Assembly (NCBI GenBank): GCA_016342415.1
Contig: JAEIOD010000022.1
Span: 30,587-94,586 of the forward strand
Direction of reading: 5' to 3'
DNA: 64,000 bases
Source: Clostridiales bacterium
GTDB lineage: Bacteria > Bacillota > Clostridia > Peptostreptococcales > Acidaminobacteraceae
Shown: piece after piece, positions 8,207 to 16,146 of the stretch
Numbering within the stretch: position 1 is the stretch's first letter
Layout of the letters: each line of letters begins with the position of its first letter
Program-made: the position numbers and the translations under genes
The notes under the pieces: generated by a model
Told to the model about the DNA's origin: nothing
Databases searched by the model: none
Seen by the model: only the letters and a program-made list of their open reading frames with translations

Positions 8207-9016
8207 GTGAACAAATACAAACGAAATGAGCGGATAGCTGCTATTACGCAAATCCTAGTTAATACACCCAATAAAGTATTTACACTAACATGTTTTACGG
8301 AGTTGTTTGCAGCTTCTAAATCAACGATTAGTGAAGACCTTGTTATTGTTAAAGACATCTTTGAGAAACAAAAATTGGGTAAAATTGAAACCATAACAGG
8401 TGCAGCGGGTGGTGTTAAGTACATTCCAATTATCTCACTTGAAAAGAAAGCTGAGATTATAGAGAACTTAAGAATGGAATTATCAAAAGAATCTAGACGT
8501 ATTCCAGGTGGTTTTATATATTTAGCGGACATACTGTACAATCCGAATTATGTACAGTCGTTGGGAGCTATTTTTGCTGAGGAATTTATTCATGCTTCTA
8601 TTGATTATGTTGTCACTGTTGAAACAAAGGGTATTCCTCTGGCGCTTAAAACCGCATTTATGTTAAATGTACCTTTGGTGGTTTTTAGAAATACATTTAA
8701 AGCAGATGATGGACCGACTCTCAGTATTCATTATGCTTCTGGTTCCGATGGTAGACTAAAAACCATGTATGCTCCTAAGAACTCCATGGGAAAAGGATCA
8801 AATGTATTGATCATCGATGATTTCATGAGAGCAGGCGGTACCATTCAAGGTATGCAGTCACTTGTTAAAGAACTGGAATCTCATGTTGTTGGCATTGGTG
8901 TATTATTTGAAGAAGCGATGAGTGAAAAGAAATTAGTGGATGATTATTTCAGTATTTTTACCATAGATCCAAGCAAATCTAAAGAACATGTAACGATTCA
9001 ATCGCATATTTTATAA
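8207..9016 (+). CDS. purR: Purine operon repressor
   Basis: The 269-residue protein has an N-terminal winged helix (about 1-75) and a phosphoribosyltransferase-fold effector domain (about 80-265) that binds PRPP rather than catalysing transfer. The PRPP loop VLIIDDFMRAGGTIQGM is clear. In Bacillus PurR, PRPP relieves repression of purine synthesis and salvage genes. The start codon is GTG 8207 with AGGAG 8 bp upstream. The gene order purR-spoVG-glmU-prs that follows is a conserved Bacillota neighbourhood, and the prs product makes its effector. Confidence 0.95.
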   Translation: MNKYKRNERIAAITQILVNTPNKVFTLTCFTELFAASKSTISEDLVIVKDIFEKQKLGKIETITGAAGGVKYIPIISLEKKAEIIENLRMELSKESRRIPGGFIYLADILYNPNYVQSLGAIFAEEFIHASIDYVVTVETKGIPLALKTAFMLNVPLVVFRNTFKADDGPTLSIHYASGSDGRLKTMYAPKNSMGKGSNVLIIDDFMRAGGTIQGMQSLVKELESHVVGIGVLFEEAMSEKKLVDDYFSIFTIDPSKSKEHVTIQSHIL

Positions 9017-9127
9017 AAAAAACCAATTTTATGAATATTCTTTCAATTTAAAAAAGGTTTTCCTGTCTCGATGTAGAATAGAGTATATGGGGCTTTATAA
9101 TAAACGTCAGAGAGGCAGGAGGAATCA

Positions 9128-9433
9128 ATGAATATTACAGACGTTAGAATCAGAAAACTAAAAGACGATGGAAAGATGAAAGCAGTAGTTTCAGTAACCT
9201 TCGATGAGGCATTTGTAGTACATGATATTAAGATTATTGAAGGACAAAGCGGTTTATTTGTAGCGATGCCGAGTCGTAAAGTAGGAGAAGCAGACTATAG
9301 AGATATTGCTCATCCTATTAATTCTTCTATGCGTTCAGAAATTCAAGCAACTATTTTTGAAGCGTATGAGAGAGCGAAAACTGAACAAGATGATAATGTT
9401 GAAGAAACTTTTCTTGCTAGCACAACAGTATAA
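9128..9433 (+). CDS. spoVG: SpoVG family RNA/DNA-binding regulator
   Basis: The 101-residue protein is full length for SpoVG, with the characteristic start [10 protein letters not shown], the central F-V-A-M-P-S-R-K and R-D-I-A-H-P-I-N. SpoVG is a small nucleic-acid-binding regulator involved in sporulation, cell division and envelope or capsule control in various Gram-positives. It has a strong RBS (AGGAGG, 6 bp). Its conservation does not prove that this organism sporulates. Confidence 0.96.
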   Translation: MNITDVRIRKLKDDGKMKAVVSVTFDEAFVVHDIKIIEGQSGLFVAMPSRKVGEADYRDIAHPINSSMRSEIQATIFEAYERAKTEQDDNVEETFLASTTV

Positions 9434-9442
9434 TAAAAATAT

Positions 9443-9472
9443 TTCCTAAGTTTTCTTAGGGAATTTTTTTTC
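9443..9472 (+). terminator. Terminator after spoVG
   Basis: The stem CCTAAG (9445-9450) / CTTAGG (9455-9460) has a TTTT loop. It is followed by GAA and nine Ts. Confidence 0.8.
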
Positions 9473-9610
9473 CTAAAATAGTGTAGGAGTGTTTCTTTAT
9501 AACTGAAATAATGTTATAATGCTTTCGGTCTTAGTTGTTAAAAAGACTGGCTTTGTGACTTTATACGGGAACTAAAAAGAACACTTGTAGAGATATAACA
9601 AGGAGGCCAA

Positions 9611-10729
9611 ATGTTAAACGCAATTGTACATATTGATCCAGATAATTCAAAAATGAAATCTAAAAAGACCAAAGAAGAACAGATTATTTTTGGCAAGACA
9701 ATTCAAGAGATTATCACTGAAACATTGAAAGCAGATGAACAACTGATTGAAAAACATGATATAAAAGAAGGATTGGATCATGTCATATTTTTTATGGCAC
9801 ACGCTCCATTGATTGATTTAACGTGGATCCATAACAACATCATGCAATACCCTGATGATATTGTTTTCTTCAAGGACAACAAAGAACGTCCGGTGGCCTT
9901 TTACATACCAAGCAAAGTGATCGATAAACAATTGGATATCATTTTAGACAATTGGGTTAACTTTGCAGATTTAACTGAAAGACTGCAAGAAACCTATCGT
10001 GTGGAATGTATGGAAGGTAAAGCTGTTGTTGAATCAAAGAGAGACCTTCAATATGTGATGAAACGTCTTCAGAAACGTATTAATATGAATCTGATAGAAG
10101 AGGGTGCAACCATCATAGATATGGAAACCACTTATATTGATTTTGATGTTCAAGTGGGTATGGATACAATCATCTATCCCAATACATTTTTAACGGGTCA
10201 AACTGTGATCGGTGAGGAGTGCAGTATAGGTCCGGATGCTAGAATCACAGATTCTACTATCGGCAACTACACAACGATTAAAGACAGTACGGTATTGGAA
10301 TCTTCGATTGATGATCACACTTCAGTAGGACCTTACGCTTATATCAGACCTAACTCTAAAGTAGGATCTCATGTTAAGATAGGCGATTTTGTTGAAGTTA
10401 AAAATGCAGTAATTGGTGATGGCACTAAAATTTCTCACTTGGCTTATGTAGGTGATGCTGATCTAGGTAAAAATATCAATGTCAGTTGTGGTGTAATTTT
10501 TACCAATTATAATGGCAGAGATAAAAATAGATCTGAAATAAAAGACAACTCATTCATCGGCTGTAATTCAAACATTGTCGCTCCGGTTATTGTAGAGGAA
10601 CTGTCTTATATTGCTGCTGGTACGACGGTTACTGAAAACGTACCTTCTGGTGCGCTTGCCATCGGTAGAGCAAGACAAGAGAACAAACCGGGTTGGGTTG
10701 AAAAAACCAAACTGATTACAAAAAAATAG
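9611..10729 (+). CDS. glmU: GlmU-like protein: intact acetyltransferase domain, degenerate uridylyltransferase domain
   Basis: At 372 residues it is shorter than typical GlmU (about 455). The C-terminal left-handed beta-helix (about 165-365) is well conserved: Y-A-Y-I-R-P, GDFVEVKNA, KISHLAYVGDA, TNYNGRDK and NIVAPV, carrying the residues used to acetylate GlcN-1-P with acetyl-CoA. The N-terminal half is only about 150 residues. It has no LAAGxGTRM nucleotide loop; the equivalent stretch reads P-D-N-S-K-M-K-S-K. The linker Q-K-R-I-N-M-N-L-I-E-E-G-A-T-I-I-D still matches GlmU. I infer that it acetylates but cannot make UDP-GlcNAc, so a separate uridylyltransferase is needed. The position before prs supports orthology. 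Confidence 0.85.
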   Translation: MLNAIVHIDPDNSKMKSKKTKEEQIIFGKTIQEIITETLKADEQLIEKHDIKEGLDHVIFFMAHAPLIDLTWIHNNIMQYPDDIVFFKDNKERPVAFYIPSKVIDKQLDIILDNWVNFADLTERLQETYRVECMEGKAVVESKRDLQYVMKRLQKRINMNLIEEGATIIDMETTYIDFDVQVGMDTIIYPNTFLTGQTVIGEECSIGPDARITDSTIGNYTTIKDSTVLESSIDDHTSVGPYAYIRPNSKVGSHVKIGDFVEVKNAVIGDGTKISHLAYVGDADLGKNINVSCGVIFTNYNGRDKNRSEIKDNSFIGCNSNIVAPVIVEELSYIAAGTTVTENVPSGALAIGRARQENKPGWVEKTKLITKK

Positions 10730-10737
10730 TTGAATAA

Positions 10738-10771
10738 TAAGCGACTAGTTTGGGGAAAGACCAGTCGCTTA
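10738..10771 (+). terminator. Hairpin between glmU and prs (weak terminator)
   Basis: The 9-bp stem TAAGCGACT (10738-10746) / AGTCGCTTA (10763-10771) has a 16-nt loop and no proper T run. It may be an attenuator or RNA-stabilising element rather than a full stop. Confidence 0.5.
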
Positions 10772-10829
10772 TATTTAATATATTATGACTTTAATCAAGG
10801 TCATACAGTCAATCTATTAGGAGGAAATC

Positions 10830-11783
10830 ATGCATTCTAAAGGTAAAAAAATCAAAATTTTTGCGGGTAATTCGAACAAAGATTTAGCTACAAAAATTTG
10901 TGGTGAGTTGGGTATTCCAATGGGGGATGTGGAAGTTAAGACATTCAGTGATGGTGAAATTGCTGTAAACCTATCGGAAACGGTTAGAGGGGTAGACGTT
11001 TATATCATTCAATCAACAAGTCCACCTGCTGTAAATACTTACCTTATGGAACTTTTAATCATGATTGATGCTCTTAAACGTGCGTCAGCAGGTAGAATCA
11101 CTGCGGTTATACCTTACTATGGTTATGCAAGACAAGACAGAAAAGCAAAAGCGAGAGATCCAATCTCAGCTAAGCTGGTTGCTGATATTTTAACAGCGGC
11201 TGGTGCAGATCGTGTGTTATCTATGGATTTACATGCGGCTCAGATTCAAGGTTACTTCAATATTCCAGTGGATCACCTACTGGGTACACCAATCTTGGCA
11301 GATTACTTTATTCAAAAGAACATTCAAGATCTAGTAGTTGTATCGCCTGACTTAGGATCGGTTACAAGAGCTAGAAAGTTTGCCAATCGATTGAATACAG
11401 AAATTGCAATCATTGATAAGAGAAGACCGGAAGCCAATGCGGTTGAAGTCATGAACATCATTGGTAAAGTAAGAGGCAAAAATGTTATCTTAATTGATGA
11501 TATGATTGACACTGCCGGTACAATTACTCAGGGTGCACAAGCACTTATTGATAGTGGTGCCAAGTCAGTTATAGCATGTTGTACCCACGCCGTACTTTCA
11601 GGTCCTGCACTGAAGAGATTAGATGAGTCGGTTATCAGTGAATTGGTTGTACTGGATACAATTGAATTGACTGAAGAAGCAAAAGCGTTGGAAATGATTA
11701 CTCAATTATCTGTTTCAGAGATCTTTGCTGAATCGATTAGAAGAATCTTTAACAATGATTCTGTAAGTAAATTATTTGATTAA
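10830..11783 (+). CDS. prs: Ribose-phosphate pyrophosphokinase
   Basis: The 317-residue enzyme makes PRPP from ribose-5-phosphate and ATP for purine, pyrimidine, NAD, His and Trp synthesis. Diagnostic motifs are F-S-D-G-E, the flexible loop [10 protein letters not shown], the pyrophosphate/metal region [16 protein letters not shown] and the PRPP-binding [14 protein letters not shown]. Length is normal. AGGAGG lies 6 bp upstream of the ATG. Confidence 0.97.
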   Translation: MHSKGKKIKIFAGNSNKDLATKICGELGIPMGDVEVKTFSDGEIAVNLSETVRGVDVYIIQSTSPPAVNTYLMELLIMIDALKRASAGRITAVIPYYGYARQDRKAKARDPISAKLVADILTAAGADRVLSMDLHAAQIQGYFNIPVDHLLGTPILADYFIQKNIQDLVVVSPDLGSVTRARKFANRLNTEIAIIDKRRPEANAVEVMNIIGKVRGKNVILIDDMIDTAGTITQGAQALIDSGAKSVIACCTHAVLSGPALKRLDESVISELVVLDTIELTEEAKALEMITQLSVSEIFAESIRRIFNNDSVSKLFD

Positions 11784-11787
11784 ATTG

Positions 11788-11814
11788 AATTGTCCCTTAG
11801 GGGGCAATTTTTTT
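11788..11814 (+). terminator. Terminator after prs
   Basis: The stem AATTGTCCC (11788-11796) / GGGGCAATT (11801-11809) has a TTAG loop and one wobble pair. It is followed by a T run to 11814. Confidence 0.85.
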
Positions 11815-12278
11815 GGAAAAAAATCAAAACCTTTATAACCCTCGAAAGCCATAAATTAAAAACTGGTTTTATGTAGACCAAAGTCTACAATAATCGTGCA
11901 GATGAGTGACTTGAACACTTGCAAAGGTATTCGTAATGTGAATTTTTCGAATGATTTAGTCAAACGCACTAAAATGTAACACAAATGTAACATTGTCGAA
12001 AAATGTCGCATTTACAAAAATGGATTATTAAGTAAAATGTTTTTTCGACATATAAATACCCTTAAAATGGCATGAATAACCAATTAAGTGACATAACTTA
12101 CCACAATGTGTGTAGGGGGATGTACAGAAATTACCGAATTAAACTGACATTTTCCATATTTTGGATATTGCGAATGGCTAAATAGGTAAAATTCTCTCAA
12201 AAACTGGAAAATGTACAGAGTTGAAAAATATGAAAACCTGAGATAAACTAAAATTAACAGGTTGAAAGAGAGAGTGAT
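11815..12278 (+). promoter_or_regulatory. Long control region upstream of a LytTR regulator
   Basis: No gene is seen. A probable promoter is TTGAAA (12221-12226), a 17-bp spacer and TAAACT (12244-12249). Upstream lie a single TGGCTAAAT (12175) without a good second copy, two ATGTACAGA copies (12119-12129 and 12211-12219), a GTAGAC-CAAA-GTCTAC palindrome (11873-11888), and closely spaced ATGTAACA repeats near 11975-11993. The size suggests complex regulation of the gene at 12279. Confidence 0.5.
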
Positions 12279-13007
12279 ATGATTAAAGTATTGATTTTGG
12301 AGGATGACAAAATTACTTTGAATCATTATAAAGAGATTGTTGAGAATGCATTATGTGATTGTGAAGTCTATACAGCATCAACTGGTAAGAGAGCCATGTC
12401 TATTGTAACTAAAAATCAAATTGATTTGATGTTATTGGATATGGAGCTAGATGATGAGAAAAAAGTATTGGGACTCGATTATGCGAATATGATTTCGTGT
12501 GAGCAACCACAGGTCGAATTTATAGTGATATCTGGGTACAGTAATTACTTGAGAGATGCAGGGGATGTAGAACCGTACTATTATTTTATGAAACCCGTCA
12601 ATGAAATGTTTTTAACAAGAAAGTTGATGGAGTGGCAAATCCTAAAAGCCAAGATGCCAGAAGGAAATGCTAAAAGCATCAAGTTGCAAACGGAAGTCGG
12701 CATGGCGATAGTGCCCATCAACAGAATCTGTTACATCGAAAAGATGAACAGAAAAGTTAAAATCATGACTTCTACTAAGGAATATGTCTGTAGAGATTCG
12801 CTTAGAAATATGTTGACTCAACTGGACAATCAGTTTTATCATTCACACCAATCTTTTGTGGTGAATTTAAAACAGATTGAAAGTGTTGAGGCAAAAGAGG
12901 ACCGAACATGGGGTATTCACTTTAAAGAAGTGGAGGATGAGGCTTTGTTGAGTCGGTATAAGGCAAAGGAATTCTTTGGACTTCTTGACAGTGAAGCAAC
13001 GTCATAA
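12279..13007 (+). CDS. LytTR-family response regulator (canonical receiver)
   Basis: The 242-residue protein has a receiver domain (1-115) with the acidic pair E8-D9-D10, phospho-acceptor D54 (LMLLDMEL) and the conserved Lys in YYFMKPV. Residues about 130-238 form a LytTR domain (ICYIEKMNRKVKIM, HSHQSFVVNLKQI, LLSRYKAKEF). It should respond to phosphorylation by a sensor kinase, but none is encoded nearby. It is closely related to the product at 17393, and both end in the same SRYKAKEFF-type sequence. A weak GA-rich RBS precedes ATG 12279. It is monocistronic with a strong terminator. Confidence 0.92.
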   Translation: MIKVLILEDDKITLNHYKEIVENALCDCEVYTASTGKRAMSIVTKNQIDLMLLDMELDDEKKVLGLDYANMISCEQPQVEFIVISGYSNYLRDAGDVEPYYYFMKPVNEMFLTRKLMEWQILKAKMPEGNAKSIKLQTEVGMAIVPINRICYIEKMNRKVKIMTSTKEYVCRDSLRNMLTQLDNQFYHSHQSFVVNLKQIESVEAKEDRTWGIHFKEVEDEALLSRYKAKEFFGLLDSEATS

Positions 13008-13021
13008 TAACATAATAAGAC

Positions 13022-13065
13022 AGATAGAGTGATTTAATGACAATTAAATGACTCTATCTTTTATT
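13022..13065 (+). terminator. Terminator of the LytTR gene
   Basis: A 16-bp stem (13022-13037 / 13044-13059) has a single mismatch and is followed by TTTATTTG. Confidence 0.85.
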
Positions 13066-13250
13066 TGACAACTGTCAATCAAATAATTTTTTATGTGGCA
13101 AGCTGAAAAATTTTTAGGATAAGATTTTTTTAAATCCATAAACTCTTTGCTTTTATGGACCACACAGTTTACAATAACAGTACTGTCGTTTGAAAAAAAA
13201 CGTGTAAAGATGATCCAAAGGATTAGTACCATTAATAACTAAGGAGGCTT

Positions 13251-13733
13251 ATGGGGATTAAATTTGTTATTCACCCAATTGCATATTTTATACTGTTGTT
13301 GATTGAAGTGGCAGGTATGAACTTGGCTGCAAACGTATTCACCGGACAAAGCGCCGAAAACAAAAGATTTATCATAGGGACACTGTCAACAGTGGTTATT
13401 ATTTTCTTGCTTGATATGTTTTTATTTGATTTTCACAAGACAGCTCTAAGAAGTGTTTTGATTATGGGCGTGTTGTTTTTTCACTTTAAGTTTATTAACC
13501 AGATATCTTTTGTTAAATGCGGCATACAGACATTGGTCTTATTTGTTGTTGTAATCTTAGTTGATTTATCATTGTCATTGTTTGCAAAGCTGATGTTTGT
13601 TGATTCTATGGCATGGTTGTTTGATAATTATATTTTTATGTATGCACTCTATCTGTGTTTGTTCTACTTGACCATCATACTGGGGAGTACCTTTAACATA
13701 AAAATCATAAAGATAGATAAGTTTAAATTCTAA
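13251..13733 (+). CDS. Hypothetical polytopic membrane protein (160 aa)
   Basis: I do not recognise a family. The protein is 160 residues with about five hydrophobic segments (near 6-24, 38-58, 63-80, 88-110, 123-145) and a basic C-terminal tail. The layout recalls the membrane sensor part of AgrC/LytS-type kinases but has no kinase domain. A good RBS (AAGGAGG) lies before ATG 13251. It follows a LytTR regulator but is separated from it by a terminator. The region 13160-13190 has CAGTTTAC and CAGTACTG about 14 bp apart. A sensor role is speculative. Confidence 0.6.
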   Translation: MGIKFVIHPIAYFILLLIEVAGMNLAANVFTGQSAENKRFIIGTLSTVVIIFLLDMFLFDFHKTALRSVLIMGVLFFHFKFINQISFVKCGIQTLVLFVVVILVDLSLSLFAKLMFVDSMAWLFDNYIFMYALYLCLFYLTIILGSTFNIKIIKIDKFKF

Positions 13734-13758
13734 TCTTCTGTAAAGGAGATTTTTTTGT

Positions 13759-13783
13759 AAAAAAAACAACTGCAATGCAGTTG
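13759..13783 (-). terminator. Terminator of the minus-strand VanZ gene
   Basis: The stem CAACTGC (13767-13773) / GCAGTTG (13777-13783) is preceded on the plus strand by eight As, which give the U tract for minus-strand transcription. Confidence 0.75.
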
Positions 13784-13789
13784 TGATGT

Positions 13790-14269
13790 TTAAGAAGCTA
13801 ATTTTCTTTTTTTGTAAACGGTAATGATGGTTGCTATGACCATAACACCTAGTAAAGCGCCGGCAGAATCAATCATAACGTCTTTTACTTGTGGCCCGCG
13901 ACCAGGTACAAACATTTGATGTGTTTCATCTATGATTGCCATAAGCACTGTTGCAAAGAAACTGTATGAAAATAACTTAGTGCCAATCACTTTAAATGAA
14001 AAGGCAAAAGTAAATGCTGCACCAATGGATCCGAATAATACGAAGTGAGCCATTTTTCGGACTAAGTGCATGGTTACATTTTCAAATCCAAATGCCTTGA
14101 ATATCTCTAAGATGCTACCGCTTTGTAATTTTGAAATACTTGCAGGTTGTGCAGAAAAGAAAAATGCTGCTCCGATACCTACTAATACAAACAATGCTGC
14201 CAAGAGTTTCCCGTTGTGGGATTCTTTTTTTATTTTACCGGTTAAGACCGTTTGATTCATAAGTTCCAT
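13790..14269 (-). CDS. VanZ-family membrane protein
   Basis: This 159-residue protein has about four membrane segments and the VanZ core: R-K-M-A-H-F near the second helix, D-E-T-H-Q-M-F-V-P-G-R-G-P and D-V-M-I-D-S-A-G-A-L-L-G. VanZ-like proteins are linked to low-level teicoplanin or lipoglycopeptide resistance in some bacteria, with no settled biochemical role. AGGAGG precedes the ATG on the minus strand. A second, related VanZ gene lies at 57424. The upstream region has its own promoter and three 21-bp-spaced repeats. Confidence 0.9.
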   Translation of the reverse strand: MELMNQTVLTGKIKKESHNGKLLAALFVLVGIGAAFFFSAQPASISKLQSGSILEIFKAFGFENVTMHLVRKMAHFVLFGSIGAAFTFAFSFKVIGTKLFSYSFFATVLMAIIDETHQMFVPGRGPQVKDVMIDSAGALLGVMVIATIITVYKKRKLAS

Positions 14270-14459
14270 AAGTTCCTCCTAATATATAGTAAGAACCGAA
14301 AGGATGAAAATAAAAAAGATGACTTTTATAGTCACCGAATTTGTTTCATACGTTTCGGCAACTTGGCAATCGTAGGTGTGACCCCTTAGACCCATAGTTT
14401 TGCGTCCCAAAATTTCTTCTGGTTTGCTATTATCGTTGTACCTTATTTCATATATACAC

Positions 14460-14547
14460 ACTATACTAGGTTTTTAAACAAAAAACAACAAAACGGCATA
14501 ACTAACACATTATAAGGCATAACTAATCCGTTTTAAAACATAAACAA
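14460..14547 (-). promoter_or_regulatory. Minus-strand promoter with three 21-bp-spaced repeats (VanZ control region)
   Basis: On the plus strand GGCATAACTAA starts at 14495 and 14516, with a weaker AACATAAACAA at 14537, an exact 21-bp period. Read on the minus strand these are TTAGTTATG boxes upstream of TTGTTT (14488-14483), a 17-bp spacer and TATAGT (14465-14460). TTAGTTATG resembles LytTR target cores of the AgrA/ComE type (x-x-A-G-T-T-x-x-G). The transcript would have a leader of about 180 nt before the VanZ ATG. Confidence 0.6.
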
Positions 14548-14737
14548 CCCGTTATACAGTGTAATTGGTCGGTTGGAAGTCAGCTACTGAAATTCAATAT
14601 GTTTTTACTTCGTAAACTGAAGCTGGAAACATGATTTTAGAAGGTATAAAGGCACTTTTAAATACTATTAATGACAAGAAAAAAGTGCGATGTCTTATCA
14701 CATAAGTTACGTTTTGGAAGCGATAATTAACAAATAC

Positions 14738-14816
14738 TGTCTAAATGTACCATCATATGTCTAAATGTACCATATTGTTTCTTAAATATGAAATTTTATG
14801 GTACCGTTTATACAAT
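14738..14816 (+). promoter_or_regulatory. Tandem LytTR-type box and promoter (site 2)
   Basis: A 16-bp repeat beginning TGTCTAAATGTACCAT occurs at 14738 and 14758 (period 20). The -10 is ambiguous: TATGGT at 14797 with TTGTTT at 14775, or TACAAT at 14811, about one helical turn further than the usual 43-bp spacing. The target is the gene at 14842. The remaining bases between the VanZ repeats and this site (14548-14737) show nothing further. Confidence 0.65.
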
Positions 14817-14841
14817 AATTTATTTGGAAAGAAGGATAAAT

Positions 14842-16020
14842 ATGGACATGATTGGTTTAGGGAGTTACAACTTTAAAATTAACGTGTGGACAATTAGTTT
14901 TCTTTTGTGTCTTATAATGATTATGTTGCCTTATATGATGAAAAGAAGAACAGTTGCGGGTATTAATTATGGATATTTTCTAGGCAGTAAGTATAAAACA
15001 TTACTTGGACTCAGGGCGAATATTATCATACTCATAATGGCCATGATACAATGTTATTGTTCTGTCAGTTTGTGTATGGATGATACTTCAAAACATTGGA
15101 TGAATGACTTGCTTTTATTAAATGCAATTATTTTACTAAGTTATTTTATCTTCTATATTATCATCAAAAATCCTAGAGTCAAAAGGGAGATATTAAAAGC
15201 TCATTTTTTAGGATTATATTATGATAGTGATGAAATTCCCGAATTAAAAGCTGATTTAGTTACAAATATGAGTAATGGCAATTGTTCAAAAAAAATATTA
15301 TCTGATGACATTCTTGATTACTTTGAAACAATAACACCTGAAACTTTATGCGCTTTTGACGAAATCTTTGGACCATCTTCCATTCTTTATAACCGTTCAG
15401 GCAGTATCAAACGTTTTTATAAAAGACATTATGCCAAGAAGCCATATGATTATTCTACCACCAGTGGATTAAGTCCGCTTTCTCATGAATTCTTTTTGCT
15501 ATTTCAAAATAACCATCAGCAAGAAACTTACGCTCTTGAAATCCTAAGATTGTTTAATACTACCTACACAAAGAACTTTAGTGATCAAAAAATAGACAAC
15601 TTAATCAGACTGATGGCTCATATCAATGAATGTGGTAATGAGAGTATTTTAGGTTCAACTAAGTTTCTAAATCAATTAACGGATTATCTAGTTGAAGCGA
15701 TAGAAGGTGAACCCCACAGGGATATGATCTCGTATAGAGAAGTCAAAGAGGTCTTTCTTATAAAAGAAGTATTTGGTTACATCAGTAAAAGCTTGTCTGC
15801 AAAAGAAGATAAAATATTTTATGTAAGTGCTGTAAACCTAAACAATAGACTTCATACCAGTAAGGGTTATATTGGTCACTTCAATTATAAAAACCATATT
15901 GGTGAAATAATGAAGGCTGTTTATAATGAAAAAAACAACAGTACAAAACAGTTTAGTGAAAAAGTACTAGATGACTATAAAGCGTTATACTCTTTTCAAC
16001 TCATGGAACTATTGAATTAA
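14842..16020 (+). CDS. Unknown membrane protein, paralogue of the next gene
   Basis: I do not recognise the family. The 392-residue protein has three to four N-terminal membrane segments (within about 1-115) and a soluble domain of about 280 residues. It is a paralogue of the product at 16147: both have a G-(I)-N-Y-x-x-Y/F-L element after the first helix, a (G/S)-L-Y-x-x-Y/D stretch, and LSxxxxxYF followed by F-x-E-I-F-(G/A)-P-S-S-x-L-Y. ATG 14842 is chosen for the upstream AAGGAT; an in-frame ATG at 14788 lies within the promoter region. It follows a LytTR-type box and sits upstream of a LytTR regulator, so it may be a membrane partner of that system (inference). Confidence 0.65.
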   Translation: MDMIGLGSYNFKINVWTISFLLCLIMIMLPYMMKRRTVAGINYGYFLGSKYKTLLGLRANIIILIMAMIQCYCSVSLCMDDTSKHWMNDLLLLNAIILLSYFIFYIIIKNPRVKREILKAHFLGLYYDSDEIPELKADLVTNMSNGNCSKKILSDDILDYFETITPETLCAFDEIFGPSSILYNRSGSIKRFYKRHYAKKPYDYSTTSGLSPLSHEFFLLFQNNHQQETYALEILRLFNTTYTKNFSDQKIDNLIRLMAHINECGNESILGSTKFLNQLTDYLVEAIEGEPHRDMISYREVKEVFLIKEVFGYISKSLSAKEDKIFYVSAVNLNNRLHTSKGYIGHFNYKNHIGEIMKAVYNEKNNSTKQFSEKVLDDYKALYSFQLMELLN

Positions 16021-16065
16021 TAATTCCATGTTATGTTTGTGTGAAAAAATATTAATATTTTATTA

Positions 16066-16099
16066 TCCTGCACCACAGGATTTCGAGAAATGGTATAAT
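16066..16099 (+). promoter_or_regulatory. Extended -10 promoter of the second membrane paralogue
   Basis: TGGTATAAT (16091-16099) is an extended -10 with no clear -35. A small palindrome TCCTG-CACCA-CAGGA (16066-16080) lies where a -35 factor contact would be. No TGGCTAAAT repeats are present. Confidence 0.45.
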
Positions 16100-16146
16100 G
16101 TTTTGTATTGTGGTGGATAAGGAAATATTATAGATGGGAAGAGAAT

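Noticed and set aside
8059..8541. 160-codon minus-strand open frame overlapping purR
   Set aside because: It runs antisense to the conserved purR coding sequence and has no RBS or family match.
12084..12326. 80-codon minus-strand open frame across a promoter region
   Set aside because: It covers the promoter and start of the LytTR gene and has no RBS; it is Phe/Tyr-rich by base composition only.
14279..14461. 60-codon minus-strand open frame upstream of VanZ
   Set aside because: It would start with GTG without RBS, upstream of the predicted transcription start, and has no recognisable sequence; the region is better read as a promoter and leader.
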